From NCBI RefSeq assembly GCF_945915845.1, contig NZ_CAMEFX010000012.1, forward strand, positions 1 through 49,613: DNA of 49,613 nucleotides. The letters are read 5' to 3'. The first letter of the stretch is position 1, and each line of letters opens with the position of its first letter. Positions 16,359-25,547 of the stretch are shown here, piece after piece. This stretch comes from an uncultured Actinobacillus sp. GTDB lineage: Bacteria > Pseudomonadota > Gammaproteobacteria > Enterobacterales > Pasteurellaceae. The position numbers and the translations under genes are program-made. The notes under the pieces were generated by a model. It made no database searches. It had not been told where the DNA came from and saw only the letters and a program-made list of their open reading frames with translations.

Positions 16359-17564
16359 ATGAAAAAGACATCCAGGGACTCAAACGGGGACATTGTTGAA
16401 AAAACAAACAATTGTGAAAAATATTTTGAAGCTATATATGAATACCTTAAGAAACAAGGTTGGTCATACTCAGATTTAGCAAAGGAAATATACAATAAGT
16501 ATATAGATGTTGAAGAGTGTAAAAATGAAAGTGATGAAAAGGAACACATCAAAAATTTTACAGACAACATTAACAAAGCAATGCAGAGAAAAGAACAGGA
16601 TAAAATCACTATTCACAAATCTCTTTCTACAGATAAGATAAAAATATCTGTAAAAAAAATCTGTGAAATACTTAACATTGACATACCAAAAGAAATCACT
16701 TATATCGGAGATATTCCTGAATATGATGTTGATGCTTACCTCAGATTCAATAAAGATACGATTATTACTCCAACTAGAGAACGATGGAGTTGGTTTGAAG
16801 AAAAGGCTTTAAAAGAAGTTGAATATTATGCTGAAAGAAATAAAAAAGAAGCAATAACCGCACTTGCTCATTATTATTACTATTGTGGAAAAAATGGAAT
16901 TAGGAATCCTACTAAAGCTCGTGAGTTTTATGAAAAAACGGCTTCTGAAAATGATGAAATCGCTCTATATCAGCTTGGTATTATTTATGAGTACGGTAGT
17001 GAAAACATTCCGGCTGATGAAAATAAAGCTTTTAATTACTATCAAAGATTATCTAACTCAAACTTTGCCCTTGCTTTAAATAAGCTGGCTTATTGTTACT
17101 ATGAAGGAAAAGGAGTTTCTAAGAGCCTAGATGACTTCTTTAAATACATAGAAAAGTCAAGCGAACAAGGGAATCTAGAAGGTAAATTAAACTTAGCATA
17201 TGCTTATACCAATGGCTTAGGTATAAAGAAAAATGTGGAAGAGGCAATTAACATTTATGAAGAAATATTAAATGAAGATGTGAATGAATATACCGTCTTG
17301 ATATATATGACATTATCCTATTTATATAGGACAGAAAGTTCTATCAAAGATATAAATAAAGCTAGAGAATATCTTAAAAAATCTATCGAAATACAATTAG
17401 ATCTCATTGAAAATCTTGAAGAGTCTAAACTGAATATCTTTGACCCTATATATCAAATGATGTCATTAACGCCTGAAAAATTTATAAATATTGCTAAAAA
17501 TAAACATTATGATGATACAAATACCCCAACTCAACCTACCGTTATAAAAGCACTGATTTCATAA
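16359..17564 (+). CDS. Sel1-repeat protein divergent from viperin operon
   Basis: A 401-residue soluble protein without signal peptide or membrane segment. Residues about 20-115 form an N-terminal helical domain (YFEAIYEYLKKQGWSYSDLA, then KISVKKICEILNIDIP) that looks helix-turn-helix-like, but I cannot assign it. From about 164 to 345 there are four to five Sel1-like/TPR-like repeats, for example ALYQLGIIYEYG (202-213), ALNKLAYCYYEGKGVSKSLD (239-258) and GKLNLAYAYTNGLGIKKNVE (275-294). A W-rich linker (RERWSWFEEKAL) joins the two parts. Sel1 repeats mediate protein-protein contacts and are often part of signalling or defence proteins. AGGA lies seven bases before the ATG. Codon use is strikingly AT-rich. 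One Hin-type uptake core lies inside (16857-16865). A role as sensor or regulator of the viperin operon is inference. Confidence 0.85.
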   Translation: MKKTSRDSNGDIVEKTNNCEKYFEAIYEYLKKQGWSYSDLAKEIYNKYIDVEECKNESDEKEHIKNFTDNINKAMQRKEQDKITIHKSLSTDKIKISVKKICEILNIDIPKEITYIGDIPEYDVDAYLRFNKDTIITPTRERWSWFEEKALKEVEYYAERNKKEAITALAHYYYYCGKNGIRNPTKAREFYEKTASENDEIALYQLGIIYEYGSENIPADENKAFNYYQRLSNSNFALALNKLAYCYYEGKGVSKSLDDFFKYIEKSSEQGNLEGKLNLAYAYTNGLGIKKNVEEAINIYEEILNEDVNEYTVLIYMTLSYLYRTESSIKDINKAREYLKKSIEIQLDLIENLEESKLNIFDPIYQMMSLTPEKFINIAKNKHYDDTNTPTQPTVIKALIS

Positions 17565-17570
17565 ACGTAA

Positions 17571-17600
17571 AAAAACACCGCCCTTACAAGCGGTGTTATT
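17571..17600. terminator. Shared terminator of thrS and the Sel1-repeat gene, with Apl-type uptake core
   Basis: AACACCGC/GCGGTGTT arms flanked by A-rich sequence on the left, giving a U tract for minus-strand thrS. The right arm contains ACAAGCGGT (17586-17594), the Apl-type uptake core. It separates the convergent genes. Confidence 0.75.
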
Positions 17601-17622
17601 TCAATGATAGTTTACGAAAAAA

Positions 17623-19554
17623 CTACTCTTCCCCAAGTAATTTCAACTCACGTCCACGTACTTGTGATTTTAAGATTTCAACAAACTCTTCCACTTTGTA
17701 AGTGCCTAAGTCTGCGCCTTTACGGGTACGCACAGAGACTTTGCCTTCAGCGATTTCTTTATCGCCGCAAACAAGCATATAAGGCACACGGCGTAAGGTG
17801 TGTTCACGCACTTTAAAGCCCACTTTTTCGTTGCGTAAATCCGCTTTCACACGCAAGCCTGCGTCAGAAAGTTGTTTCACTACTTTTTGCACGTATTCCG
17901 CTTGGCTGTCGGTAATGTTCATTACCACTGCTTGAACCGGTGCTAACCACGCTGGGAAGAAACCTGCGTATTCTTCGGTAATAATCCCGATGAAACGCTC
18001 GATTGAGCCTAAAATCGCACGGTGGATCATCACAGGCGTACGGCGACCATTGTCTTCTGCCACATAAGAAGCATCTAAGCGACCCGGTAAAGCAAAGTCT
18101 AATTGCACCGTACCACATTGCCATTCACGGTCTAAACAGTCACGTAATGCGAACTCAATTTTTGGACCATAGAATGCGCCTTCGCCTTCTTGAATTTCAT
18201 ATTCCAAGCCGTTATTGCGTAATGCGTTTGCAAGCCCTTCTTCGGCACGATCCCACATAGCATCATCGCCGATACGGTTTTCCGGACGTGTTGAAAGTTT
18301 TACGGCAATGTTTTCAAAACCGAAGGTGCTGTAAATGTCGTAAACCATTTTGATACAACTGGTTACTTCACTCTCGATTTGCTCTTCTGTACAGAAAATA
18401 TGCGCATCGTCTTGAGTAAAGCCACGTACACGCATTAAACCGTGCAATGAACCCGATGGCTCGTTACGGTGGCAAGAACCAAATTCCGCCATACGAATTG
18501 GTAAATCACGGTAAGATTTTAAGCCTTGATTGAAAATCTGAACGTGCCCTGGGCAGTTCATTGGTTTAATCGCATACTCACGGTTTTCTGATTGGGTGGT
18601 GAACATTAAATCCGCATAGTTTTGCCAGTGACCTGTACGCTCCCAAAGCACTCTGTCCATCATAAACGGACCTTTTACCTCTTGGTAATCGTATTCTTTT
18701 AATTTAGTACGCACAAAGGTTTCAAGCTCGCGGAAAATCGTCCAGCCATCATTGTGCCAGAACACCATACCCGGTGCCTCTTCTTGCATATGGTATAAAT
18801 CTAATGCTTTACCGATTTTACGGTGGTCACGTTTTGCCGCTTCTTCTAAGCGTTGTAAATAGTCGGCAAGTTGTTTCTTATCTGCCCATGCCGTACCGTA
18901 AATACGTTGCAACATTTTATTTTTGCTGTCGCCACGCCAGTATGCCCCTGCCACTTTTTGTAATTTGAAGTGATGGCAGAAACGCATATTCGGCACGTGC
19001 GGACCACGACACATATCAATATATTCTTCGTGATGATAAAGTGCCGGGTGGTCATCTTTACTGATATTTTCGTCCAAAATCGCCATTTTGTACGGCTCGC
19101 CACGGCTTTCAAACGTATCTCTTGCTTCCTGCCAGCTCACACGTTTTTTCACTACATCGTAATTGGTCTTCGCCAGCTCTAACATACGTTTTTCTAACGC
19201 ATCAATATCTTCTTGGGTTAAAGAGCGGTCTAAATCAATGTCATAATAGAAACCGTTGTCGATTGTTGGACCAATCGCCATTTTCACGTTCGGGAAAAGT
19301 TGTTTGATTGCGTGACCCAATAAGTGTGCCGTTGAGTGACGGATAATCTCTAAACCGTCTTCATCTTTTGCGGTAATAATTTCAAGGGTAGCATCTTCGC
19401 TGATCATGTCAGAAGCATCACGGCGTTCGCCGTTTACACGCCCTGCGATTGTTGCTTTCGCAAGACCTGCACCGATACTTTGAGCGACTTCCATCACAGA
19501 AACTGGGTTGTCGAATTGGCGTTGTGAGCCATCAGGTAAAGTAATAATTGGCAT
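17623..19554 (-). CDS. thrS: Threonyl-tRNA synthetase
   Basis: Class II aminoacyl-tRNA synthetase charging tRNA-Thr, 643 residues as in E. coli. Domains in order: TGS domain (1-63, [14 protein letters not shown]), the editing domain that removes mischarged serine ([16 protein letters not shown] at about 73-88 and [11 protein letters not shown]), the catalytic core with zinc ligands in [15 protein letters not shown] and MIHRAILGS, and a C-terminal anticodon-binding domain ([20 protein letters not shown]). E. coli thrS is translationally autoregulated by a tRNA-like leader; I could not identify one in the upstream region. infC does not follow, unlike in enterics. Confidence 0.98.
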   Translation of the reverse strand: MPIITLPDGSQRQFDNPVSVMEVAQSIGAGLAKATIAGRVNGERRDASDMISEDATLEIITAKDEDGLEIIRHSTAHLLGHAIKQLFPNVKMAIGPTIDNGFYYDIDLDRSLTQEDIDALEKRMLELAKTNYDVVKKRVSWQEARDTFESRGEPYKMAILDENISKDDHPALYHHEEYIDMCRGPHVPNMRFCHHFKLQKVAGAYWRGDSKNKMLQRIYGTAWADKKQLADYLQRLEEAAKRDHRKIGKALDLYHMQEEAPGMVFWHNDGWTIFRELETFVRTKLKEYDYQEVKGPFMMDRVLWERTGHWQNYADLMFTTQSENREYAIKPMNCPGHVQIFNQGLKSYRDLPIRMAEFGSCHRNEPSGSLHGLMRVRGFTQDDAHIFCTEEQIESEVTSCIKMVYDIYSTFGFENIAVKLSTRPENRIGDDAMWDRAEEGLANALRNNGLEYEIQEGEGAFYGPKIEFALRDCLDREWQCGTVQLDFALPGRLDASYVAEDNGRRTPVMIHRAILGSIERFIGIITEEYAGFFPAWLAPVQAVVMNITDSQAEYVQKVVKQLSDAGLRVKADLRNEKVGFKVREHTLRRVPYMLVCGDKEIAEGKVSVRTRKGADLGTYKVEEFVEILKSQVRGRELKLLGEE

Positions 19555-19613
19555 TGTTAATCCTTATACAGTGGTAACCCATACGAAAGGTTACTTGTTG
19601 GTTTATACGATTA

Positions 19614-19690
19614 TGCAGGGGAATCTATTTCGCCTTATTTCCATTTTGTTATGAAATAGGAACAGGGCGAAAAATATTTCGCCCCTACAA
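19614..19690. repeat. MITE-like palindrome with TGTAGGGGC-type ends, copy 1
   Basis: Left end TGCAGGGG and right end CCCCTACA, with internal AGGGCGAAA/TTTCGCCC arms, about 77 bp. The same design occurs at 37946-38023 and 40736-40806. It lies in the 359-bp spacer 19555-19913 between thrS and glgP, which otherwise holds two hairpins. Confidence 0.65.
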
Positions 19691-19720
19691 ATAAATAATC
19701 AAAATATAGGTGTTAAAAAA

Positions 19721-19769
19721 CACCGCACTTTTGACTAGTTCCTACAATGAACTATCAAAAAGTGCGGTG
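19721..19769. terminator. Inverted Hin-type uptake signal pair
   Basis: CACCGCACTTTTGA and TCAAAAAGTGCGGTG face each other, with TAGTTC/GAACTA also pairing in the centre, forming a long stem. It follows glgP on the minus strand and may terminate it or mark an uptake site. Confidence 0.7.
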
Positions 19770-19876
19770 AATTCTAGCACAATTTCCTTTTATTATGTAG
19801 CAATTGTGCAAAAGAAGCGGTAAGAATCTGTTAAATCAGGATGATTTCTCGACTCTATTTGCTTGGCATAAAAAAC

Positions 19877-19894
19877 GCGGTGAATGTTCACCGC
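19877..19894 (-). terminator. Terminator of the glycogen operon
   Basis: GCGGTGAA/TTCACCGC stem, on the minus strand followed by T-rich sequence (complement of AAAAAAC), 20 bp past the glgP stop. Confidence 0.7.
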
Positions 19895-19913
19895 ATTAGA
19901 TGACCGCTTTAGC

Positions 19914-22376
19914 TTATGCCAGATTTAATGGTTTAATTTTCCAAATTTTCTCTGCATATTCCGCAATGGTACGGTCTGATGAGAAGAAACTCATATTCAC
20001 GATATTTTGCACTGCACTTTCTACCCAAGCGTCTTGGTCGCGATATTTTTCATCTACCGCTTTTTGCGCTTCTACATAGCTACGGAAATCCGCAAAGGCT
20101 TGGTAGTAGTCGTGGGAACGTAAGCTATTGAGCAAATCTTGATAGCGGTTCGGATCTTTCGGCGAGAAACGTCCTGCACTGATTTGATCAATCACCGTAC
20201 GAAGTTGTTCATCTTGTTGGTAATAGTTAAACGGATAGTAACCTTCGCGGCGTAAGGCTTCCACTTGTTCTACGGTATTACCGAAAATAAAGATGTTGTC
20301 TTCGCCTACGTTTTCTAAGATTTCTACGTTCGCACCGTCTAGCGTACCTAAGGTCAACGCGCCGTTAAGGGCAAATTTCATATTACTTGTCCCTGAGGCT
20401 TCCGTTCCTGCTAAGGAAATTTGCTCAGAAATATCTGCCGCAGGAATGATGATTTGCGCAAGGCTTACGCTGTAGTTAGGGATAAATACTACTTTCAAGC
20501 GACCTTTCAAGCGTTCATCGTGGTTAATAATATGCGCTACATCATTAATTAAATTAATGGTTTGTTTTGCCGCATAATAAGCCGATGCCGCTTTCCCGGC
20601 TAAGATAAAGACGCGTGGTGTCCAATCTTTTTCAGGGTTCGCAATCATTTCGTTATAACGTGCCACGATGTGTAAAACGTTAAGAATTTGGCGTTTGTAT
20701 TCATGGATACGTTTAACTTGAACGTCAAATAAGGCATCCGGGTTTAATTCAATGCCTAATTCGCGTTTGACATAGTCCGCTAAACGCACTTTGTTTGCAC
20801 GTTTAATTTGTGGAATTGCCGCTTTGAATTCAGGTTCTTGAATGTGCGCTTTTAATTCTTGTAAACGGCTTAAATCGCGGCGCCATTCTGTGCCGATATA
20901 ACGGTCAAATAAGGCAGATAAATCCGGGTTCGCTACGGCAATCCAACGGCGTGGTGTAATACCGTTTGTGACGTTAGTGAAGCGTTCCGGATAAATACGG
21001 GCAAAATCTGCAAAGGTTGAAGTGACCATTAAGTCTGAGTGAATCGCCGCAACGCCGTTGACTTTATGTGAACCTACCACAGATAACCAACCCATACGCA
21101 CTTTGCGCGCATCACCTTCTTCAATTAAAGACACACGGCGAATAAAGTGATCATCGGTGGTCACATAAGTGCGGACATATTCTAAGAAGTAATCATTGAT
21201 TTCAAAGATAATTTGTAAATGACGTGGTAAGATTTTCGCCATCATTTCTACCGGCCATGTTTCTAAGGCTTCAGACATTAAAGTATGACAGGTGTAAGAG
21301 AAGATTTGACGGCACATATCCCAAGCGGTTTGCCATTCGTAACCTTCTTGATCCACTAAAATGTGCATTAACTCAGGAATCGCTAAAGCCGGGTGGGTAT
21401 CGTTTAAATGAATTGCCACTTTGTCTGCAAGATTTTTTACCGTGCCGTGTGTGCGTTTATGACGGCGTACGATATCTTGTAACGAAGCAGAAACTAAGAA
21501 ATATTCTTGGCGTAAACGTAACTCACGACCGGCTACCGTTGAATCATCAGGGTATAACACACGAGACACGTTTTCCGTTGACGCGCGATTTTCAATGGCA
21601 CTGAAATAATCACCGCGGTTGAAGTCTTGTAGGTTAAACATATCGCCCGCGTGCGCGCTCCATAAACGCAAGGTTGCCGCGGAATCATTGTCATAACCCG
21701 GGATCATTTGGTCGTAAGCAAGTGCGGTGATTTCTTCGTCATTTTCCCACACACATTTTTTGCCTTCAAAATAAATATGACCGCCAAAACGAATGTTGAA
21801 ACGTTTTGATGGACGAATAAATTCCCAGCAAGAGCCTTTTTCTAACCAAGCATCCGGTTTTTCCACTTGGCGACCGTCTTCGATATGTTGTTGGAACATA
21901 CCGTATTCATAACGGATACCGTAACCCATAGCCGGAATCCCTAAAGTGGCAATTGAATCCATAAAGCAAGCGGCTAAACGACCTAAACCGCCGTTACCTA
22001 AACCGGGATCCACTTCTTTTTCTAAAACCTCTTCTAAATCGACATTTAATTCTTTTAAAGCTTCGCTCGCTAATTCGTACACGCCCTCTGCGATTAAGGC
22101 ATTCGACAAGGTACGACCCATTAAGAATTCCATTGAAAGATAGTAAACACGGCGTGTTTTTTCATCACGTGATTGACGTGCTGTGTTAATCCAGCCTTCT
22201 GTCACTAAATCGCGCACGGCATAAAGTGTCGCGTTTAACCAGTCGCGTTGACTCGCTTCTTGTGGTGAACGACCGATTAAGAAAATTAATTTATAAATAA
22301 TAGTTTCTTTGAGTGATGCAGTCGTGTGCTCCGGCGCTCTATAAGGGAACGGCGCATCGATTTTATCAAATGTCAT
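19914..22376 (-). CDS. glgP: Glycogen phosphorylase
   Basis: PLP-dependent phosphorylase that releases glucose-1-phosphate from glycogen or maltodextrin ends, 820 residues. Conserved blocks include [61 protein letters not shown] and the PLP-lysine block [16 protein letters not shown]. It is the last gene of malQ-glgB-glgX-glgC-glgA-glgP. The family also includes MalP; the position in the glycogen cluster favours glgP. The 258-bp gap before it (22377-22634) holds a tandem hairpin repeat. Confidence 0.96.
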   Translation of the reverse strand: MTFDKIDAPFPYRAPEHTTASLKETIIYKLIFLIGRSPQEASQRDWLNATLYAVRDLVTEGWINTARQSRDEKTRRVYYLSMEFLMGRTLSNALIAEGVYELASEALKELNVDLEEVLEKEVDPGLGNGGLGRLAACFMDSIATLGIPAMGYGIRYEYGMFQQHIEDGRQVEKPDAWLEKGSCWEFIRPSKRFNIRFGGHIYFEGKKCVWENDEEITALAYDQMIPGYDNDSAATLRLWSAHAGDMFNLQDFNRGDYFSAIENRASTENVSRVLYPDDSTVAGRELRLRQEYFLVSASLQDIVRRHKRTHGTVKNLADKVAIHLNDTHPALAIPELMHILVDQEGYEWQTAWDMCRQIFSYTCHTLMSEALETWPVEMMAKILPRHLQIIFEINDYFLEYVRTYVTTDDHFIRRVSLIEEGDARKVRMGWLSVVGSHKVNGVAAIHSDLMVTSTFADFARIYPERFTNVTNGITPRRWIAVANPDLSALFDRYIGTEWRRDLSRLQELKAHIQEPEFKAAIPQIKRANKVRLADYVKRELGIELNPDALFDVQVKRIHEYKRQILNVLHIVARYNEMIANPEKDWTPRVFILAGKAASAYYAAKQTINLINDVAHIINHDERLKGRLKVVFIPNYSVSLAQIIIPAADISEQISLAGTEASGTSNMKFALNGALTLGTLDGANVEILENVGEDNIFIFGNTVEQVEALRREGYYPFNYYQQDEQLRTVIDQISAGRFSPKDPNRYQDLLNSLRSHDYYQAFADFRSYVEAQKAVDEKYRDQDAWVESAVQNIVNMSFFSSDRTIAEYAEKIWKIKPLNLA

Positions 22377-22536
22377 GATATGTTGAACTCCTCGTTGATT
22401 TTAAACGGCGCATTTTTACTCATCCTTAATTTAAAATACGCCAATAGTGGTGATTTTCATCACGAAAATATGAGCGACTATCCTTAAACGCTAAAACTTA
22501 TCGGTTTGCCAAGTTGCCTTGGTAAACACGAAAACG

Positions 22537-22651
22537 CTTATCTCGATAACAATGTTTTTAATGGTGGGCAGGAATGCTCACCCTACTTATTTCGATAACA
22601 AAGTTTTAATGGTGGGCAGGGATGCCCACCCTACTTATCTCGAGAACAAAG
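22537..22651. repeat. Tandem 48-49 bp hairpin repeat at the glgA 3' end
   Basis: Two consecutive units each contain GGTGGGCAGG-aatgc or GGTGGGCAGG-gatgc followed by the pairing arm CACCCTAC. They are separated and bounded by three copies of a CTTAT(C/T)TCGA(T/G)AACAA block at about 22537, 22586 and 22634. The last block overlaps the 3' end and stop codon of glgA. The layout suggests two hairpin elements inserted with duplication of a target of about 16 bp. Confidence 0.7.
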
Positions 22652-24077
22652 AACGATATAAATCTTGGTAATGTTCCGCAGAAATTCGCCAGCTGAAATC
22701 TTGTGTCATAGCTTGAGTGCGAACTTTTTGCCAAAGTTTTGGTTGTTGCCAAAGGGCGAAGGCATGTTGAATAGAGCCTTGTAAGCCGTGCGGCACGGCA
22801 TCATAGAACACAAAACCGGTGGCGCAATTTTGTTCAATGTTTTCTGCGGTGCTATTCACAACGGTATCCGCTAAACCACCCGTTGAACGAACCAATGGCA
22901 ATGTGCCGTATTTCAACCCGTATAATTGTGTTAAACCACAAGGCTCGAAACGGCTTGGCACTAAAATGACATCGCCGCCTGCGATCATTAAATGAGATAA
23001 GGCTTCATCATATCCAATGCGCACGCCAACATGTTGCGGGTAATAATGGGTTAACTGGCGTAAGCCTTCTTCAAAATGCGGTGCGCCTGAACCCAGTACG
23101 ATTAATTGTCCGCCTTGCGCAACAATGTGCTGTGCGCACTCTAATAATAAATCGACCCCTTTTTGTTCCGTTAAACGTGTCACCATCACAAATAAAAGTG
23201 CGGTCGGATCTTGCGGTAAATTAAAGGCAGCTTGTAATGCAGCTTTATTTTTCCCTTTGCCTGTGAGATCTGTTTTGTCATAGTGATTTTCAATATAGCT
23301 ATCACAAGTGGGGTTCCAAATCACATCATCTACACCATTTAAAATACCAAATAGACGATTTTGTGCTTTTAAGGTGCCCAATAACCCTTGTAAGCCATAA
23401 GCAAACTCTGGGGTGGTAATTTCTTTCGCATAGGTTGGGCTTACTGCGGTGACGGCATCAGAATAATATAGCCCTGCTTTTAAGTAGGAAATTTGGCCAT
23501 AAAACTCTAAGCCATTGACATTAAACATTGACGTTGGCAAGCCAATTTCAAATAAATGGTGATAAGAGAAAAAGCCGGCATAAGCAAGGTTATGTACGGT
23601 AAACACTGATTTGGCCGGACGCCCCTTGTTTTCCAAATAAGCGGCCGTTAAACCCGCGTGCCAGTCGTGAGCATGTACCACTTCTGCGTGCCACCAAGGA
23701 TCTAAGCCGGTTGCCAATTCCGCCCCTACCCAGCTGAGTAAGGCGAAACGTTTGTAGTTATCGCCATAATCGTTATACCAAGGATCGTGATACGGATTTC
23801 CCTCGCGGGCATAAAGTTGTGGCGCATCAATTAAATACACGCCAATGCCTTTATATTTGCCATAAAGCAATCGAATGTAGCCGGCAAAGAAGTGATGGAA
23901 TTCATTCACCACTACCGTTTCAGGAATACCACGTAACATGGCCGGATAAGCCGGCACAACAATACGAACATCCATACCAATGTCTTTTTGAGCAAAAGGC
24001 AATGCACCCATTACATCCGCCAATCCACCGGTTTTTAATAACGGATATAACTCCGAACAAACATGTAATACTTTCAT
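22635..24077 (-). CDS. glgA: Glycogen synthase (ADP-glucose dependent)
   Basis: GT5-family glucosyltransferase that extends alpha-1,4-glucan chains from ADP-glucose, 480 residues. The N-terminal substrate loop KTGGLADVMGALP (15-29) is diagnostic. Further blocks are HAHDWHAGLTAAYLENKG, VFTVHNLAYAGFF, the second Rossmann domain (LFVMVTRLTEQKGVDLLLE) and the catalytic PSRFEPCGLTQLYGLKYGTL with GGLADTV. The last codons (LFSR, stop) lie in a repeat block, so the extreme C-terminus may have been reshaped. It follows glgC across a 142-bp gap with a hairpin. Confidence 0.98.
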   Translation of the reverse strand: MKVLHVCSELYPLLKTGGLADVMGALPFAQKDIGMDVRIVVPAYPAMLRGIPETVVVNEFHHFFAGYIRLLYGKYKGIGVYLIDAPQLYAREGNPYHDPWYNDYGDNYKRFALLSWVGAELATGLDPWWHAEVVHAHDWHAGLTAAYLENKGRPAKSVFTVHNLAYAGFFSYHHLFEIGLPTSMFNVNGLEFYGQISYLKAGLYYSDAVTAVSPTYAKEITTPEFAYGLQGLLGTLKAQNRLFGILNGVDDVIWNPTCDSYIENHYDKTDLTGKGKNKAALQAAFNLPQDPTALLFVMVTRLTEQKGVDLLLECAQHIVAQGGQLIVLGSGAPHFEEGLRQLTHYYPQHVGVRIGYDEALSHLMIAGGDVILVPSRFEPCGLTQLYGLKYGTLPLVRSTGGLADTVVNSTAENIEQNCATGFVFYDAVPHGLQGSIQHAFALWQQPKLWQKVRTQAMTQDFSWRISAEHYQDLYRSLFSR

Positions 24078-24130
24078 GAAATTTTCCTATAAAAAGAAGA
24101 AATACGGTGGAAATTACTATCAGTAACGTT

Positions 24131-24167
24131 GATAAACCCCATACAAGCTGTATAGGGTTCCTTTATC
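24131..24167. repeat. Imperfect palindrome of the AACCCTATAC type
   Basis: GATAAACCCCATAC and GTATAGGGTT...TTTATC arms between glgC and glgA. This matches the palindromes at 6605 and 43022-43046, so it is a third member of the family. Confidence 0.55.
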
Positions 24168-24219
24168 AGTGCTAAATATTAAATTTGATAACAAAAACCA
24201 CCGCACTTTAGGCGTTATT

Positions 24220-25530
24220 TTAATCTAAATGTGCTTCAGATTCGACCGTTTCGCCATTTAATTTTTTAATCATAGCTTCAGTAACTAACACCACTTTGCC
24301 CGTGCTGCTGACACGGAAACGTCTGCGGTCTTCGTTAATATCCACACCGATTTGCATTCCGTCAGGAATAACAACGTGGCGATCAATAATACAGTTTCTT
24401 AACACACAGTTTTTACCTACGGTCACTTGTGGTAAGACAACGGAATAATCTACCGAAGATCCTTCATTGACTTTTACACGATCAAATAAGACGGAATTAC
24501 TGATAGACGCATCGGTAATCACACAGCCGCCGGAGATAAGCGAGTTATCCACCGGTCTTACATTGGAATTTTTATAAAAGAATTTTGACGGATAGGTTTG
24601 TACCGGGTTACCACGAATCGGCCAACGTTGATCGTAAATATCCAATTGTGGATTTTCTGACACTAAATCGATATTAGATTGCCAGAAACTATCCAATGTC
24701 CCTACATCACGCCAGTAGATTTCCCCTTCGGTGTTGCGTCCCATGCAAGAACGGCTAAATGGATGGGCATAAAGCACGCCTTCTTCAAGGGCTTTTGGCA
24801 TAATGTCTTTACCAAAGTCATGCGATGTACAAGGTGTATGGACTTCACGCTCTAAAACATCATAGAGATAATCGGCATTAAAGATATAAATCCCCATGGA
24901 AGCTAAGGAAACTTCAGGTTTGCCTAACATTGCCGGAGGATCTTTTGGTTTTTCCACGAAAGCTTTCACTTTTAAGTTTTCATCCACCGCCATCACACCA
25001 AAGGCAGAGGCTTCTTCACGTGGTACTTCGATACAACCCACGGTACATTTTGCCCCACTTGAAACATGATCGAGCAACATTTGGCTATAGTCTTGTTTAT
25101 AAATATGGTCGCCTGCAAGAATGAGCACATATTTTGGACGATAGTGATCGCGGATAATCGCCATATTTTGATATACCGCATCCGCTGTGCCACGATACCA
25201 TGTAGAATCATCAATTTGTTGACGTGCCGGTAACATATCCACAAATTCACCACGTTCTTGTGGTAAGAATGACCAACCGGTTTGTAAATGGCGCAACAAT
25301 GAATGAGCCGCATATTGAGTGATCACACCAATTCGATTTAAGCCTGAGTTAATACAGTTCGATAAAGCGAAATCGATAATACGTCTATTCCCCCCAAAAT
25401 ATAAAGCCGGTTTTGCACGCTTATCCGTTAATTCGTGAAGTCGAGAGCCACGACCACCCGCGAGAATAAGTACAAGAGTTTCTTTCACCAACTCAAATTT
25501 GCTTGGTAATTGAGTAATGCGACTATTCAT
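24220..25530 (-). CDS. glgC: Glucose-1-phosphate adenylyltransferase (ADP-glucose pyrophosphorylase)
   Basis: Makes ADP-glucose from ATP and glucose-1-phosphate, the committed and allosterically controlled step of glycogen synthesis. 436 residues. The nucleotidyltransferase domain has LILAGGRGSRLHELTDKRAK near residue 21, then PALYFGGNRRIIDFALSNC, YRGTADAVYQN, LILAGDHIYKQDY and the FVEKPKDPP glucose-phosphate site. The C-terminal left-handed beta-helix holds hexapeptide-like turns (CVITDASISNSVLFDRVKV, CVLRNCIIDRHVVIPDG). It lies 17 bp behind glgX in the operon. Confidence 0.98.
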   Translation of the reverse strand: MNSRITQLPSKFELVKETLVLILAGGRGSRLHELTDKRAKPALYFGGNRRIIDFALSNCINSGLNRIGVITQYAAHSLLRHLQTGWSFLPQERGEFVDMLPARQQIDDSTWYRGTADAVYQNMAIIRDHYRPKYVLILAGDHIYKQDYSQMLLDHVSSGAKCTVGCIEVPREEASAFGVMAVDENLKVKAFVEKPKDPPAMLGKPEVSLASMGIYIFNADYLYDVLEREVHTPCTSHDFGKDIMPKALEEGVLYAHPFSRSCMGRNTEGEIYWRDVGTLDSFWQSNIDLVSENPQLDIYDQRWPIRGNPVQTYPSKFFYKNSNVRPVDNSLISGGCVITDASISNSVLFDRVKVNEGSSVDYSVVLPQVTVGKNCVLRNCIIDRHVVIPDGMQIGVDINEDRRRFRVSSTGKVVLVTEAMIKKLNGETVESEAHLD

Positions 25531-25547
25531 AGTATGCCTCCATGTGA

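Noticed and set aside
19555-19913. tRNA-like autoregulatory leader of thrS
   Set aside because: The hairpins seen are explained by a repeat element, an uptake-signal pair and the glgP terminator; no Thr anticodon-like loop was identified near the start codon.
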